Positions 15,739 to 24,016 of a stretch of DNA of 64,000 nucleotides are shown in pieces. Every line of letters starts with the position of its first letter. Position 1 is the first letter of the stretch. This DNA comes from Capillimicrobium parvum. GTDB taxonomy: Bacteria; Actinomycetota; Thermoleophilia; Solirubrobacterales; Solirubrobacteraceae. The notes beneath the pieces were generated by a model, which was not told where the DNA came from, did not search any database, and was given only the letters and a program-made list of their open reading frames with translations. The stretch covers positions 3,286,001 to 3,350,000 of the forward strand of contig NZ_CP087164.1 of NCBI RefSeq assembly GCF_021172045.1, read 5' to 3'. A program made the position numbers and the translations under genes.

Positions 15739-16725
15739 ATGCCGAACCTTCCCCGCCTGCGCCGGGGTGCTCGCGGCCGCGCGCCCGTCCGTCCGCCTGA
15801 GCAGCCCGACACCCCGAACGTCGAGGAGATCGAGGCCTGCGGCCTGCGCTGGATCAACATCGAGCGCCCCCGGCAGGTCGATCGTGCCTGGCTCGAGGAG
15901 CACTTCGACTTCCACTCCCTCGACTACGAGGACGTCTTCTCGCGCAACCAGCGCCCGAAGGTCGACGAGTACGACGACTACCTGTTCGTCGTGCTGCACT
16001 TCCCGCGCTTCGACAAGCAGGTCGGGCGGCTGAACGCGGCCGAGCTCGACGTGTTCGTCGGCTCGGACTTCATCATCACGCTGCCCAACGAGCCGATCCA
16101 GCCGCTCGAGTACCTCTTCGAGCGCTGCCGCACGGGCGACGAGCTGCGCGAGCAGCTGTTCAGCAAGGGCGCCGGCTACCTGCTCTACAAGGTCGTCGAC
16201 GACTGCGTGGACGCGTCGTTTCCGATGCTGCGCAAGATGGGCAACAAGCTCGAGCGCCTGGAGGAGGAGATCTTCGAGGGCCGCTCCGAGGAGATCGTGC
16301 GCGACATCTCCAACGTCAAGCAGGAGATCATCAACTTCCGCAAGATCGTGCGCCCGCAGCGCGCCGCCCTGCGCGACCTCGACCGCACGCGCCGGTACGT
16401 GCCCGAGAGCCTCGAGGTCTACTTCGACGACATCGTCGACGCGTCCGAGCGCATCTGGGACATGCTCGAGAACTACAAGGAGGTCGTGGAGGCGCTCGAG
16501 TCGACGAACGAGTCGGTCATCTCGCACCGCGTCAACGACGTCCTGCGCGTCCTGACCTCGATCAGCGTCGTGGTGCTGCCGCTGACGCTCGTCGCCAGCG
16601 TGTTCGGGATGAACGTCCACGTGCCGGGACAGGGGTCGATCGAGGCGTTCTGGATCGTGATCGTCGCGATGGTGCTGATGCTCGGCGGGATGCTCGGGTA
16701 CTTCCGCCACCGTGGCTGGCTCTGA
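15739..16725 (+). CDS. corA: CorA-type magnesium/cobalt transporter
   Basis: 328 residues. A cytoplasmic N-terminal domain and long helices (about 1-265) lead to two C-terminal membrane segments; the first ends in V-F-G-M-N-V, carrying the Gly-Met-Asn selectivity motif, and the second runs GYFRHRGWL to a basic tail. CorA pentamers import Mg2+ and sometimes Co2+ or Ni2+. It is divergent from the SAM-riboswitch operon, and a GGTACCAT sequence about 50 bases upstream could be a -10-like element. The flavin-reductase gene overlaps its end by 14 bases. Confidence 0.93.
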   Translation: MPNLPRLRRGARGRAPVRPPEQPDTPNVEEIEACGLRWINIERPRQVDRAWLEEHFDFHSLDYEDVFSRNQRPKVDEYDDYLFVVLHFPRFDKQVGRLNAAELDVFVGSDFIITLPNEPIQPLEYLFERCRTGDELREQLFSKGAGYLLYKVVDDCVDASFPMLRKMGNKLERLEEEIFEGRSEEIVRDISNVKQEIINFRKIVRPQRAALRDLDRTRRYVPESLEVYFDDIVDASERIWDMLENYKEVVEALESTNESVISHRVNDVLRVLTSISVVVLPLTLVASVFGMNVHVPGQGSIEAFWIVIVAMVLMLGGMLGYFRHRGWL

Positions 16726-17221
16726 CCCCTCCCCCACCGAGCAGGCGTTCCAGCGGATCGTCGCCGAGCTCGGCGAGCCGATGCTCATCGTCACGACGGT
16801 CGCGGGCGACGGCGAGCGCTCCGGATGCCTGATCGGCTTCGCGACCCAGACGAGCATCCACCCGCCGCACTTCCTCGTCTGCCTCTCGCAGAAGAACCAC
16901 ACCTACGGCGTGGCGCTGCGCGCGACGCACCTCGGCGTGCACGTGGTCCCCGAGGCGGGCGAGGCGATCGCGGAGCTCTTCGGCGGGTCGACCGGCGACG
17001 AGGTCGACAAGTTCGCGCGGTGCGCCTGGCGCGATGGGCCCCACGGCGTGCCGCTGCTCGACGACTGCCCGAGCCGGCTGGTCGGCGAGATCCTGTGGCG
17101 CCGCGACGGCGGCGACCACGACGCGTTCCAGCTCGCGCCGGTGTTCGCCGAGTACGGCGGCACGGAGGCCGAGCTGCGCTTCGAGGAGGCCAAGCGGATC
17201 GATCCGGGGCACGCCCCGTAA
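16712..17221 (+). CDS. flavin reductase-like (FMN-binding split-barrel) protein
   Basis: 169 residues from a GTG inside the last codons of corA. The fold signature is seen in MLIVTTVAGDGERSGCLIGFATQTSIHPPHFLVCLSQ-type sequence: a first strand, a GCLIGF turn and P-P-H-F-L-V, as in flavin reductases of two-component monooxygenases. No monooxygenase partner lies beside it. It could reduce free flavin or simply bind FMN. Confidence 0.8.
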   Translation: MAGSDPSPTEQAFQRIVAELGEPMLIVTTVAGDGERSGCLIGFATQTSIHPPHFLVCLSQKNHTYGVALRATHLGVHVVPEAGEAIAELFGGSTGDEVDKFARCAWRDGPHGVPLLDDCPSRLVGEILWRRDGGDHDAFQLAPVFAEYGGTEAELRFEEAKRIDPGHAP

Positions 17222-17249
17222 CCGGCGGGCGCGGCCCGGTGTAGCGTTG

Positions 17250-18260
17250 ATGAACCCGGTCTTGGTCTCGCTCACCACCCCCTCCCTCGAGGCGCTCGAG
17301 CAACTCGCCTCCGCGGCGCAGCGCGACGCCGCCATCGACCGCAAGCGGATGCTCGTGGTCGTCAACCCGTATGCGACGACGGTGTCCGACCGCCTGCGCA
17401 ACCTCGTCGTGTACGCGCTCCAGGGCCGCTACGACGTGACCGCGATCGACACCGAGAGCAAGGACCACGCGACCGAGGTGTGCCGGCGCGTCGGCGATGA
17501 CGGCTACGAGGTCGTCGTCACGTTCGGCGGCGACGGCACGGTCAACGAGGCGGTCAACGGGCTGATCGGCTCCGACGTGCCGCTGTTCCCGCTGCCGGGC
17601 GGCAACACGAACGTCTTCTGCCGCATGCTCGGCATCCCGAACGAGATCGTCGACGCCACCGAGCACCTGCTGCGCATCGCCGACGACTGGCAGCCGCGAC
17701 GGGTCGACCTCCCGGCCGTCAACGGGCGCGCGTTCACGTTCTCGTCGGGTGTCGGGCTCGACGCGACGGTCGTCCGGCGCGTCGACGCCCGCCCGCACCT
17801 GAAGGCGCGCTTCGGCCCCTGGTTCTTCACGTCGGCCGCGGTCGTCTCGTTCATGAAGGACTACGTCGTGCGCCCGCCGCGGCTCGAGGTGACCTCGGAC
17901 ACCGGCTGGACCGACCGCGGCGTCACTGCGATCGTCCAGAACGGCGACCCCTACACGTACTTCCGCGACCGGCCGATCTCGCTCGCCGAGGGCGCGACGC
18001 TGGACTCGGGCACGCTGAGCGCCGTCGTGCTCGAGCGCGCCACCGCCCTCGACGTGCCGACGATCTCGGCGCGTGCCTTCCTGCCGCGAGCGCGGATCGT
18101 GCGGCACCGCCGGGTCGGCCACGCCGAGCGCCTCGACGCGCTGACCGTCCGCTCGACCGACGGCCGCGAGATCCCGCTGCAGCTCGACGGCGACTACGTC
18201 GGCTCGGTCACCGAGGCTCGCTACACGATCACGCCCGGCGGCCTGGCCGTCGTCAGCTGA
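17250..18260 (+). CDS. diacylglycerol/sphingosine kinase-like lipid kinase
   Basis: 336 residues from the ATG at 17250. The catalytic domain begins about residue 35 (LVVVNPYA), contains the nucleotide-binding motif FGGDGTVNEAVNG near 90, and FPLPGGNTN about 20 residues later. A beta-sandwich C-terminal half completes the YegS/DgkB-like architecture. It should phosphorylate a lipid hydroxyl, possibly in phosphatidylinositol- or diacylglycerol-related metabolism. The N-terminal 30 residues are less conserved, and a later start is possible. It converges with the MFS gene, overlapping by eight bases. Confidence 0.87.
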   Translation: MNPVLVSLTTPSLEALEQLASAAQRDAAIDRKRMLVVVNPYATTVSDRLRNLVVYALQGRYDVTAIDTESKDHATEVCRRVGDDGYEVVVTFGGDGTVNEAVNGLIGSDVPLFPLPGGNTNVFCRMLGIPNEIVDATEHLLRIADDWQPRRVDLPAVNGRAFTFSSGVGLDATVVRRVDARPHLKARFGPWFFTSAAVVSFMKDYVVRPPRLEVTSDTGWTDRGVTAIVQNGDPYTYFRDRPISLAEGATLDSGTLSAVVLERATALDVPTISARAFLPRARIVRHRRVGHAERLDALTVRSTDGREIPLQLDGDYVGSVTEARYTITPGGLAVVS

Positions 18261-19641
18261 CGACCGGGGCCGGCTCGTGCAGCGCTGCCCGGTTCGGCAG
18301 CGCCAGCCCGCACGCCGCCGCGAGCACCGACAGGCCGGTCGTCACGCCCATCGCCGCGACGAACCCGTCGGTGAACGCGCCCGGGGACGCGTAGCTTCCG
18401 GCCGCGGCGAACGCGGCCACGCCGAGCGCGATGCCGAGGACGCCGCCGAGCTCGCGCATCGTGCTGTTCGTGCCCGCCGCCTTGCCGATCGCCTCCGGCG
18501 GCACGGCGCCGACGACCGAGTTCTGGGCCGCAGGGAAGGACATCGAGACGCCCACGCCCGCGACGATCAGCGGCGGAACCATCTGGGAGTAGCCCGTGCC
18601 GGCGTCGGCGACGAGGGCGATCCAGCCCATGCCCGCCGCCTGCAGCAGCGGCCCCGCGACGAGGAACGGGCGCTCGCCGAAGCGATCGACGAGCTTGCCC
18701 GCCAGCGGCGCGACGAAGAACAGCGTCGCCGTCCACGGCAGCAGGCGCAGGCCGGCGTCGAGCGGGCCGTAGCCGAGCCCGGCCTGCAGGAACTGCGCCA
18801 TGAAGAAGACCGCGCAGAACAGCGAGCCGACCGTCAGGAAGATCGCCGCGTTGCCGGCCGAGAAGGCGCGGGAGCGGAAGAAGCGCATCGGCAGCATGGG
18901 CGCTCGGGCGTGCAGCTCGTAGGCGACGAACGCGGCGATGAGCGCCGCCCCGCCGAGGAGCGTGCCCAGCACCTCGGCGCTGTCCCAGCCGGCGGCGTTG
19001 GCGCGTACGAGTCCCCACACGAGGCCGAGCACCCCCGCGCTCACGAGGGCCAGGCCGGCGAGGTCGAGATGGCGATCCGGGCCGCGGCTCTCGGGGATGC
19101 GGGCCAGGACGAGCGGGATCAGCGCGATGCCGATCGGGACGTTGAGCCAGAAGATCCACTCCCAGTCGAGCCCCTGGGTGAGGGCGCCGCCGACGAGCGG
19201 GCCGCCGGCCACCGCGATGCCGTTGACGGCGAAGAAGATGCCGAGCGCCGCCCCGCGCTTCGTGGGCGGGAAGGCGGTGCTCACCAGGGCGAGGGCGAGC
19301 GTCGTCACGGCCGCCGCGCCGGCGCCCTGTACGGCTCTGGCGGCGATGAGCGCGCCGACCGACGGCGCGAGTGCGCAGGCTGCGGAGGCGACGACGAACA
19401 GGCCGATCCCCGCGGCGAACAGCCGGCGGCGGCCGAAGCGGTCGCCCAGCGCGGCGGCCGTCATGAGCAGGACGGCGAAGCTCAGGTTGTAGGCGTTGAC
19501 CGTCCACTCGAGCTGCTCGACCGATGCGCCGAGGTCGACGCGGATCGTGCTGAGGGCGGTCGTGACGACGAGCGTGTCGAGCGCCGTCATGAAGGCGGCC
19601 AGGGCGGCCAGGACGAGGATCCAGCGCTGTCTGTTGGTCAT
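18253..19641 (-). CDS. MFS drug exporter, DHA2 (EmrB/QacA) family
   Basis: 462 residues with about fourteen hydrophobic segments. The first contains FMTALDTLVVTTAL, the DHA2 version of the D1 motif; GDRFGRRRLF is motif A, and VAGGPLVGGAL is close to antiporter motif C. It exports hydrophobic compounds at the expense of the proton gradient; the substrate is unknown. It is divergent from the ECF sigma-SnoaL gene with about 70 bases between starts, so the sigma factor may regulate it. Confidence 0.9.
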   Translation of the reverse strand: MTNRQRWILVLAALAAFMTALDTLVVTTALSTIRVDLGASVEQLEWTVNAYNLSFAVLLMTAAALGDRFGRRRLFAAGIGLFVVASAACALAPSVGALIAARAVQGAGAAAVTTLALALVSTAFPPTKRGAALGIFFAVNGIAVAGGPLVGGALTQGLDWEWIFWLNVPIGIALIPLVLARIPESRGPDRHLDLAGLALVSAGVLGLVWGLVRANAAGWDSAEVLGTLLGGAALIAAFVAYELHARAPMLPMRFFRSRAFSAGNAAIFLTVGSLFCAVFFMAQFLQAGLGYGPLDAGLRLLPWTATLFFVAPLAGKLVDRFGERPFLVAGPLLQAAGMGWIALVADAGTGYSQMVPPLIVAGVGVSMSFPAAQNSVVGAVPPEAIGKAAGTNSTMRELGGVLGIALGVAAFAAAGSYASPGAFTDGFVAAMGVTTGLSVLAAACGLALPNRAALHEPAPVVS

Positions 19642-19714
19642 GCCGGTGCAGACACCGGCCGCGGGCGCGGATTGAGCGATGAGTTTCGGCCCGCGACGGT
19701 GTCTCTACGTCACC

Positions 19715-20737
19715 ATGCATGTCGACGCCGACGCCACACTCCAGCGCGCCCGCTCCGGCGACGAGGCTGCGTTCCGAGCGCTCACCGACCCGCACCGGCG
19801 CGAGCTGCAGGTGCACTGCTACCGGATCGTCGGATCGGTGCAGGACGCCGAGGACCTGGTGCAGGAGACGCTGCTGGCCGCATGGCGGGGACTCGCGGAC
19901 TTCGAGGGCCGGGCGACGGTGCGGTCCTGGCTGTACCGGATCGCCACGAACCGCTGCCTCAACGCGCTGCGCGCGGTCGGCCGTAGGCCCGAGGGCATGA
20001 TGGTGGCCGGGCCACCCGCGGACGCGCCGGAGCCGACCCGCCGGGCGGAGCCGCTGTGGCTGCAGCCCTATCCCGATGCGCTTCTGGATGGGTTGGCCGA
20101 CCGCGCCGACGGACCGGACGCGCGCTATGAGACCAGGGAGGCGGTCGGCCTCGCCTTCGTCTCCGGCCTGCAGCGGATGGCGCCGTTGCAGCGGGCCGTG
20201 CTCGTGCTGCGCGACGTGCTCGGCTACCGCGCCGCGGAGGTGGCGGAGATGCTGGATGCGTCCGAGGCCTCGGTCAACAGCGCCCTGCAGCGGGCCCGGG
20301 CGGCGCTCGAGGCGGCGCCGTCGCGTCCCGGCGGCGCCACGCTCCCGGAGTCGCCGGCCGCACGGGCGGTGGTGACCGCGTTCGCCGACGCGTTCGAGCG
20401 CGGCGACGTCGAGGAGGTCGTGGCGCTGCTGACCGACGATGCGTGGGTGCGGATGCCGCCCGAGCCGCACGAGTACCAGGGCCGGCCGGCGATCGCCGCG
20501 TTCCTGCGGTCGCGGCCCATCTGGCGCGGCGGGCACGGCATCCGGCTCGTGCCGACGCAGGCCAACGGCCAGCCGGCGTTCGCCTACTACCTCATCGACC
20601 CGCATGCGCCGGGCGTGATGCGGGCCGGCGGGGTGATCGTGCTCACGCTGGAGGGCGAGGCGATCGCGGCGGTCACGCGGTTCGGCGACTGCGGTGTGCT
20701 GCCGTACTTCGGGCTGCCGCGGACGCTGCCGGTCTGA
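19715..20737 (+). CDS. ECF sigma factor with C-terminal SnoaL-like domain
   Basis: 340 residues from the ATG at 19715, chosen because sigma homology starts at once (TLQRARSGDEAAFRALTDPH); a further ATG at 19679 is in frame. Region 2 covers about 5-80 (QDAEDLVQETLLAAWRGL, RSWLYRIATNRCL), region 4 about 145-200 (LQRMAPLQRAVLVLRDVLGY, SVNSALQRARAAL) and a SnoaL_2-type domain about 215-335. This is the SigG-like (TIGR02960-type) architecture, in which the fused domain is thought to modulate activity instead of a separate anti-sigma. Confidence 0.9.
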   Translation: MHVDADATLQRARSGDEAAFRALTDPHRRELQVHCYRIVGSVQDAEDLVQETLLAAWRGLADFEGRATVRSWLYRIATNRCLNALRAVGRRPEGMMVAGPPADAPEPTRRAEPLWLQPYPDALLDGLADRADGPDARYETREAVGLAFVSGLQRMAPLQRAVLVLRDVLGYRAAEVAEMLDASEASVNSALQRARAALEAAPSRPGGATLPESPAARAVVTAFADAFERGDVEEVVALLTDDAWVRMPPEPHEYQGRPAIAAFLRSRPIWRGGHGIRLVPTQANGQPAFAYYLIDPHAPGVMRAGGVIVLTLEGEAIAAVTRFGDCGVLPYFGLPRTLPV

Positions 20738-20782
20738 GCCTGTTGAACTTTCCCCGTCGCGCGAGCGAAAGATCAACAGACT
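20737..20782. repeat. long imperfect hairpin filling a convergent gap; copy 1 of a dispersed element
   Basis: AGCCTGTTGAACTTTC (20737-20752) pairs with GAAAGATCAACAGACT (20767-20782) with two mismatches over 16 bases; the loop is 14 bases. It fills the 46-base gap between the sigma gene stop (20737) and the ACC deaminase stop (20784), so it probably terminates both transcripts. The same arms recur at 57746-57794. Confidence 0.75.
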
Positions 20783-20783
20783 G

Positions 20784-21791
20784 CTAGAGGAACGCGGCGC
20801 CGTACGCGCTCAGCGACGGCTGACCGCCGAGGTGCGCGTAGAGGACGGCCGCGTCGCGCGGGATCTCGCCGCTCGAGACGAGGTCGATGAGACCCGCCAT
20901 CGACTTCCCCTCGTACACCGTGTCGGTGATCATGCCCTCGAGGCGTCCGGCGAGGCGGATCGCCGCGATCGTCGTGTCGTCCGGGATGCCGTAGGTGCCG
21001 GCGTGCCAGCGGTCGTCGAGGACGATCTCGGCGTCCTCGATGTCGCGGCCGACCTCGATCAGCTCGGCCGTGCGGCGCGCGATCCGCGCGACCTGGTCGA
21101 GGGTCTCCTGCGGCTTGGCGGACCCGTCGATGCCGATGATCCGCCGGGGCCGGTCCTGCGCCGCGAACCCGGCGATCATCCCCGCCTGCGTGCTGCCGGT
21201 GACCGAGCACACGACGATCGTGTCGAAGAAGACGCCGAGCTCGCGCTCCTGCTCGGCGACCTCGCGCGCCCAGCCGGCGAAGCCCAGGCCTCCGAGCTCG
21301 TGGTCCGACGCGCCCGCGGGGATCGCATAAGGCGTGCCGCCGCCGGCGCGCACGTCCTCGAGCGCCTGCTCCCAGCTCTCCTTGAAGCCGATCCCGAACC
21401 CGGCCTGCACGAGCCGCACGTCGGCCCCCATGATCCGGCTGAGCTGGATGTTGCCGACGCGGTCGTAGACGACGTCGGGCCAGTCCACCCAGCTCTCCTG
21501 CACGAGGACGCAACCGAGGCCCGTGCGCGCGGCGGCCGCGGCGACCTGGCGGGTGTGGTTGGACTGGACGCCGCCGATCGACACGAGCGTGTCGCAGCCC
21601 TTCGCGAGCGCGTCCGCGACGAGGTACTCGAGCTTGCGCGTCTTGTTGCCGCCGTAGGCGAGCCCGGAGTTGACGTCCTCGCGCTTGGCCCAGATCCGCG
21701 CGCCCCCGAGGTGCTCGGTGAGCCGGTCGAGCCGGTGGACCGGGGACGGGCCGAAGAGCAGCGGGTGGCGCGGGAAGCGGTCGAGGTTCAT
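20784..21791 (-). CDS. acdS: 1-aminocyclopropane-1-carboxylate deaminase
   Basis: 335 residues. Fold-type II PLP enzyme; Lys50 in [11 protein letters not shown] forms the Schiff base and S-I-G-G-V-Q-S-N-H holds the nucleophile-region Ser. The C-terminal V-Y-E-G-K-S-M with a Tyr-Glu pair and [12 protein letters not shown] carrying Leu are the residues that separate true ACC deaminases from D-cysteine desulfhydrases. It opens the cyclopropane ring of the plant ethylene precursor to 2-oxobutyrate and ammonia, suggesting plant or rhizosphere contact. It is monocistronic, with hairpins on both sides. Confidence 0.9.
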   Translation of the reverse strand: MNLDRFPRHPLLFGPSPVHRLDRLTEHLGGARIWAKREDVNSGLAYGGNKTRKLEYLVADALAKGCDTLVSIGGVQSNHTRQVAAAAARTGLGCVLVQESWVDWPDVVYDRVGNIQLSRIMGADVRLVQAGFGIGFKESWEQALEDVRAGGGTPYAIPAGASDHELGGLGFAGWAREVAEQERELGVFFDTIVVCSVTGSTQAGMIAGFAAQDRPRRIIGIDGSAKPQETLDQVARIARRTAELIEVGRDIEDAEIVLDDRWHAGTYGIPDDTTIAAIRLAGRLEGMITDTVYEGKSMAGLIDLVSSGEIPRDAAVLYAHLGGQPSLSAYGAAFL

Positions 21792-21977
21792 GCGGTGCTC
21801 CGGGGGTCGTCGGGGCGCAGGGCGGCATCGAGCAGGGCGCCGAGGGTCAGCCAGTTCTCTCGCCGTTGCCCGAGGCGGCGACGACCTGGGCGGCGTCGCT
21901 GGTGGCGCGGCGGCCCATGGGCGGGAACTGGCATCTGACATCTCAGCATGCCAGCTTGGTCCCTCCACCCACCGAGC

Positions 21978-22012
21978 GTCGACTTTCTCCGTCTGAGGCG
22001 CAGAAAGTCGAC
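21978..22012 (-). terminator. perfect 11-base stem hairpin after HTH gene
   Basis: GTCGACTTTCT pairs perfectly with AGAAAGTCGAC across a 13-base loop. It lies 55 bases past the stop of the minus-strand HTH gene (22067) and about 190 bases before the acdS start. Best read as a terminator. The rest of the 21792-22066 gap shows no gene; a TGGCA/TGCCA inverted pair near 21930-21955 is the only other structure noticed. Confidence 0.6.
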
Positions 22013-22066
22013 CCTGGATGCGGGCCGGGCCGGGGCGGGGCGGGCGGGTGGCGCGGCGCGGCGCGG

Positions 22067-22468
22067 CTACGCCACGGCGCCGAGCCAGGCCAGGAGCGCC
22101 TCGCGCGAGAAGCGCCAGTCGTCGCCCAGGCGCCGGCCCGGGGCGTCGCCGGCCTCCGCGCGCTCGCGCAGCGCGTCCGGACTCACCCGCAGGAGCTCCG
22201 CGGCGTCCTCCAAGGTGAGGACCTCGGGGGCCGGCGCCGGCGTGAACGAGGCGTGCCCGACGGTCATGCGCTCCGGTGCGTCCTCGATGACCACGCGGCG
22301 GGGCCGGCTCGCGGGCGCGCCCTCGTCGAGGTTCTCCGCCAGCAGTGCGCTGATCACGTCGCGCTTCGAGGTGCGCAGCCGCTCGGCCGCACGGTCGAGC
22401 TTCTCGGCGACAGGCACGGGGACCCGCACGTACAGGGCTCGGGTGGGTTCGGGGGATCGGGGCGACAT
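22067..22468 (-). CDS. excisionase/MerR-type helix-turn-helix protein with N-terminal ribbon-helix-like region
   Basis: 133 residues from the ATG at 22468, which has GGAGG six bases upstream. Residues about 8-50 ([32 protein letters not shown]) resemble a ribbon-helix-helix/CopG fold. Residues about 85-133 ([47 protein letters not shown]) match the excisionase-family DNA-binding domain. It is divergent from cydAB with an AT-rich repeat region between, so it is a good candidate regulator of that operon. Confidence 0.75.
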   Translation of the reverse strand: MSPRSPEPTRALYVRVPVPVAEKLDRAAERLRTSKRDVISALLAENLDEGAPASRPRRVVIEDAPERMTVGHASFTPAPAPEVLTLEDAAELLRVSPDALRERAEAGDAPGRRLGDDWRFSREALLAWLGAVA

Positions 22469-22487
22469 CTGAGACCTCCAGCCGCTC

Positions 22488-22520
22488 GATATCTGCAAAT
22501 AGCTATCTGAATGATATCAG
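22488..22520. promoter_or_regulatory. AT-rich TATCTG repeat cluster between HTH gene and cydA
   Basis: TATCTG occurs at 22490-22495 and again at 22504-22509, and TATCAG follows at 22515-22520; GATATC lies at both ends, giving a near-palindrome. This 33-base stretch is strikingly AT-rich for the window and sits 20 bases before the HTH gene start and about 110 before cydA. It probably contains the promoter(s) and an operator. Confidence 0.5.
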
Positions 22521-22627
22521 TCGGACGGCTCCCACCGCCTCTCCCGCCAGTAGGGTCCCGCCGTAATGCAGCGCATCGTCTCCGCGGCAGCGCAGGTGGC
22601 CGGCAGGCTCGCGGAGGTCGTCCGCTG

Positions 22628-24016
22628 ATGGACGGCATCCTCCTCGCCGCCACCGAGGTCGTCGGCAAGCTCGGGGAGTCCGACCAGCAGCACCTCGTCT
22701 GGGCCCGCGAGCTGCAGGCGATGTCGTTCGTCTTCCACATCCCGCTCGTCGCCTTCGGGATCGCCTTCCCGGCCATCGTCGTCTTCATGGAGGGCCTGTA
22801 CCTGCGCACCGGCAAGGCGCACTACCGGGCCCTGGCCAAGCGCTGGTCGAAGGTGATGATCACGCTGTTCGCCGTCGGCGTGGTCACGGGCACGATCCTG
22901 TCGTTCGAGTTCGGCCTGCTCTGGCCGAACTTCATGGCGACCTGGGGCGACGTCTTCGGGCTCGCGTTCGGCCTCGAGGGCTTCTCGTTCTTCATCGAGG
23001 CGATCTTCATCGCGATCTACGTCTACGGCTGGGACCGCATCCCGGCGCGGACGCACATCATGCTCGGGATCCCGATCATCATCACGGGCATCACCGGGTC
23101 GCTGACCGTCATCGCGGTCAACGGGTGGATGAACCACCCCGTCGGGTTCGACCTGTCGAGCAGCGGCGTCGTGTCGAACGTCCGGCCGTGGGAGGCGCTG
23201 TTCAACGACTTCTTCTGGCACGAGCTGGCGCACATGTACTTCGCCGGCTACATGGTCTGCGGGTTCCTGGTCGCCGGCGTCTACGCGTTCGCCTGGCTGC
23301 GCGGGCAGCGCAGCGCGTACGTCCGGGCGGGGATGCTCGTGCCGCTGACCGTCGCCTGTCTCGCCTCCCCCATGCAGGTCGTCCTGGGCGACTGGGCGGG
23401 CCGCACGGTCGCGGAGAAGCAGCCGGTGAAGCTCGCCACGTTCGAGGGCCTGCCGAAGACCGAGGCCGGTGCGCCGTTCCACATCCTCGGCTGGTACGAG
23501 AAGTCCACGCAGCAGGTCAAGTGGGCGATCGAGATCCCCGACCTGCTCTCGATCCTCGCCGACCACGACCCGCACGGGGTCGTGCAGGGTCTCGACTCGG
23601 TGCCGGCCAACGACCGGCCCGGGCCGATCAACGTCGTGCGCTACGCGTTCCAGACGATGATCGGGATCGGCACGCTGCTGGCCGCCATGGGCGTCTTCTA
23701 CGCGGCCGTGTGGTGGCGCAAGCGCAGACCGCCCCGATCGAAGTGGTTCTACCGCCTCGTGGTCGCCGCGGGGCCGATGGCCCTCGTCGCCATGATCGCC
23801 GGCTGGGTCACGACGGAGGTGGGCCGACAACCCTGGGTCGTCTACCAGATCATGCGCGTCGAGAACGCGGTGACGGATGCCGGCGGGCTGCCGATCGCGT
23901 TCTTCGCCGCGCTGGCGATCTACCTGTCGCTCGCGGTGACGGTGTTCTGGCTGCTGCGCCGCCTGGCGCGCAACCCGCCCGAGGTCGAGGTCCCCGGCCC
24001 GGTGGAGGCGAGCTGA
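22628..24016 (+). CDS. cydA: cytochrome bd oxidase subunit I
   Basis: 462 residues; ATG at 22628 with GGAGG about nine bases upstream. Around nine membrane segments. Haem ligands are visible as His in FVFHIPLVAFG (b595 side) and in the HELAHMYFAGYMVCGF segment (b558), and the V-G-R-Q-P-W-V-V-Y signature is present. The quinol-binding loop between segments six and seven is of the short type. It oxidises quinol and reduces O2 to water without pumping, giving a high-affinity terminal oxidase. cydCD maturation genes are not in the window. Confidence 0.96.
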   Translation: MDGILLAATEVVGKLGESDQQHLVWARELQAMSFVFHIPLVAFGIAFPAIVVFMEGLYLRTGKAHYRALAKRWSKVMITLFAVGVVTGTILSFEFGLLWPNFMATWGDVFGLAFGLEGFSFFIEAIFIAIYVYGWDRIPARTHIMLGIPIIITGITGSLTVIAVNGWMNHPVGFDLSSSGVVSNVRPWEALFNDFFWHELAHMYFAGYMVCGFLVAGVYAFAWLRGQRSAYVRAGMLVPLTVACLASPMQVVLGDWAGRTVAEKQPVKLATFEGLPKTEAGAPFHILGWYEKSTQQVKWAIEIPDLLSILADHDPHGVVQGLDSVPANDRPGPINVVRYAFQTMIGIGTLLAAMGVFYAAVWWRKRRPPRSKWFYRLVVAAGPMALVAMIAGWVTTEVGRQPWVVYQIMRVENAVTDAGGLPIAFFAALAIYLSLAVTVFWLLRRLARNPPEVEVPGPVEAS

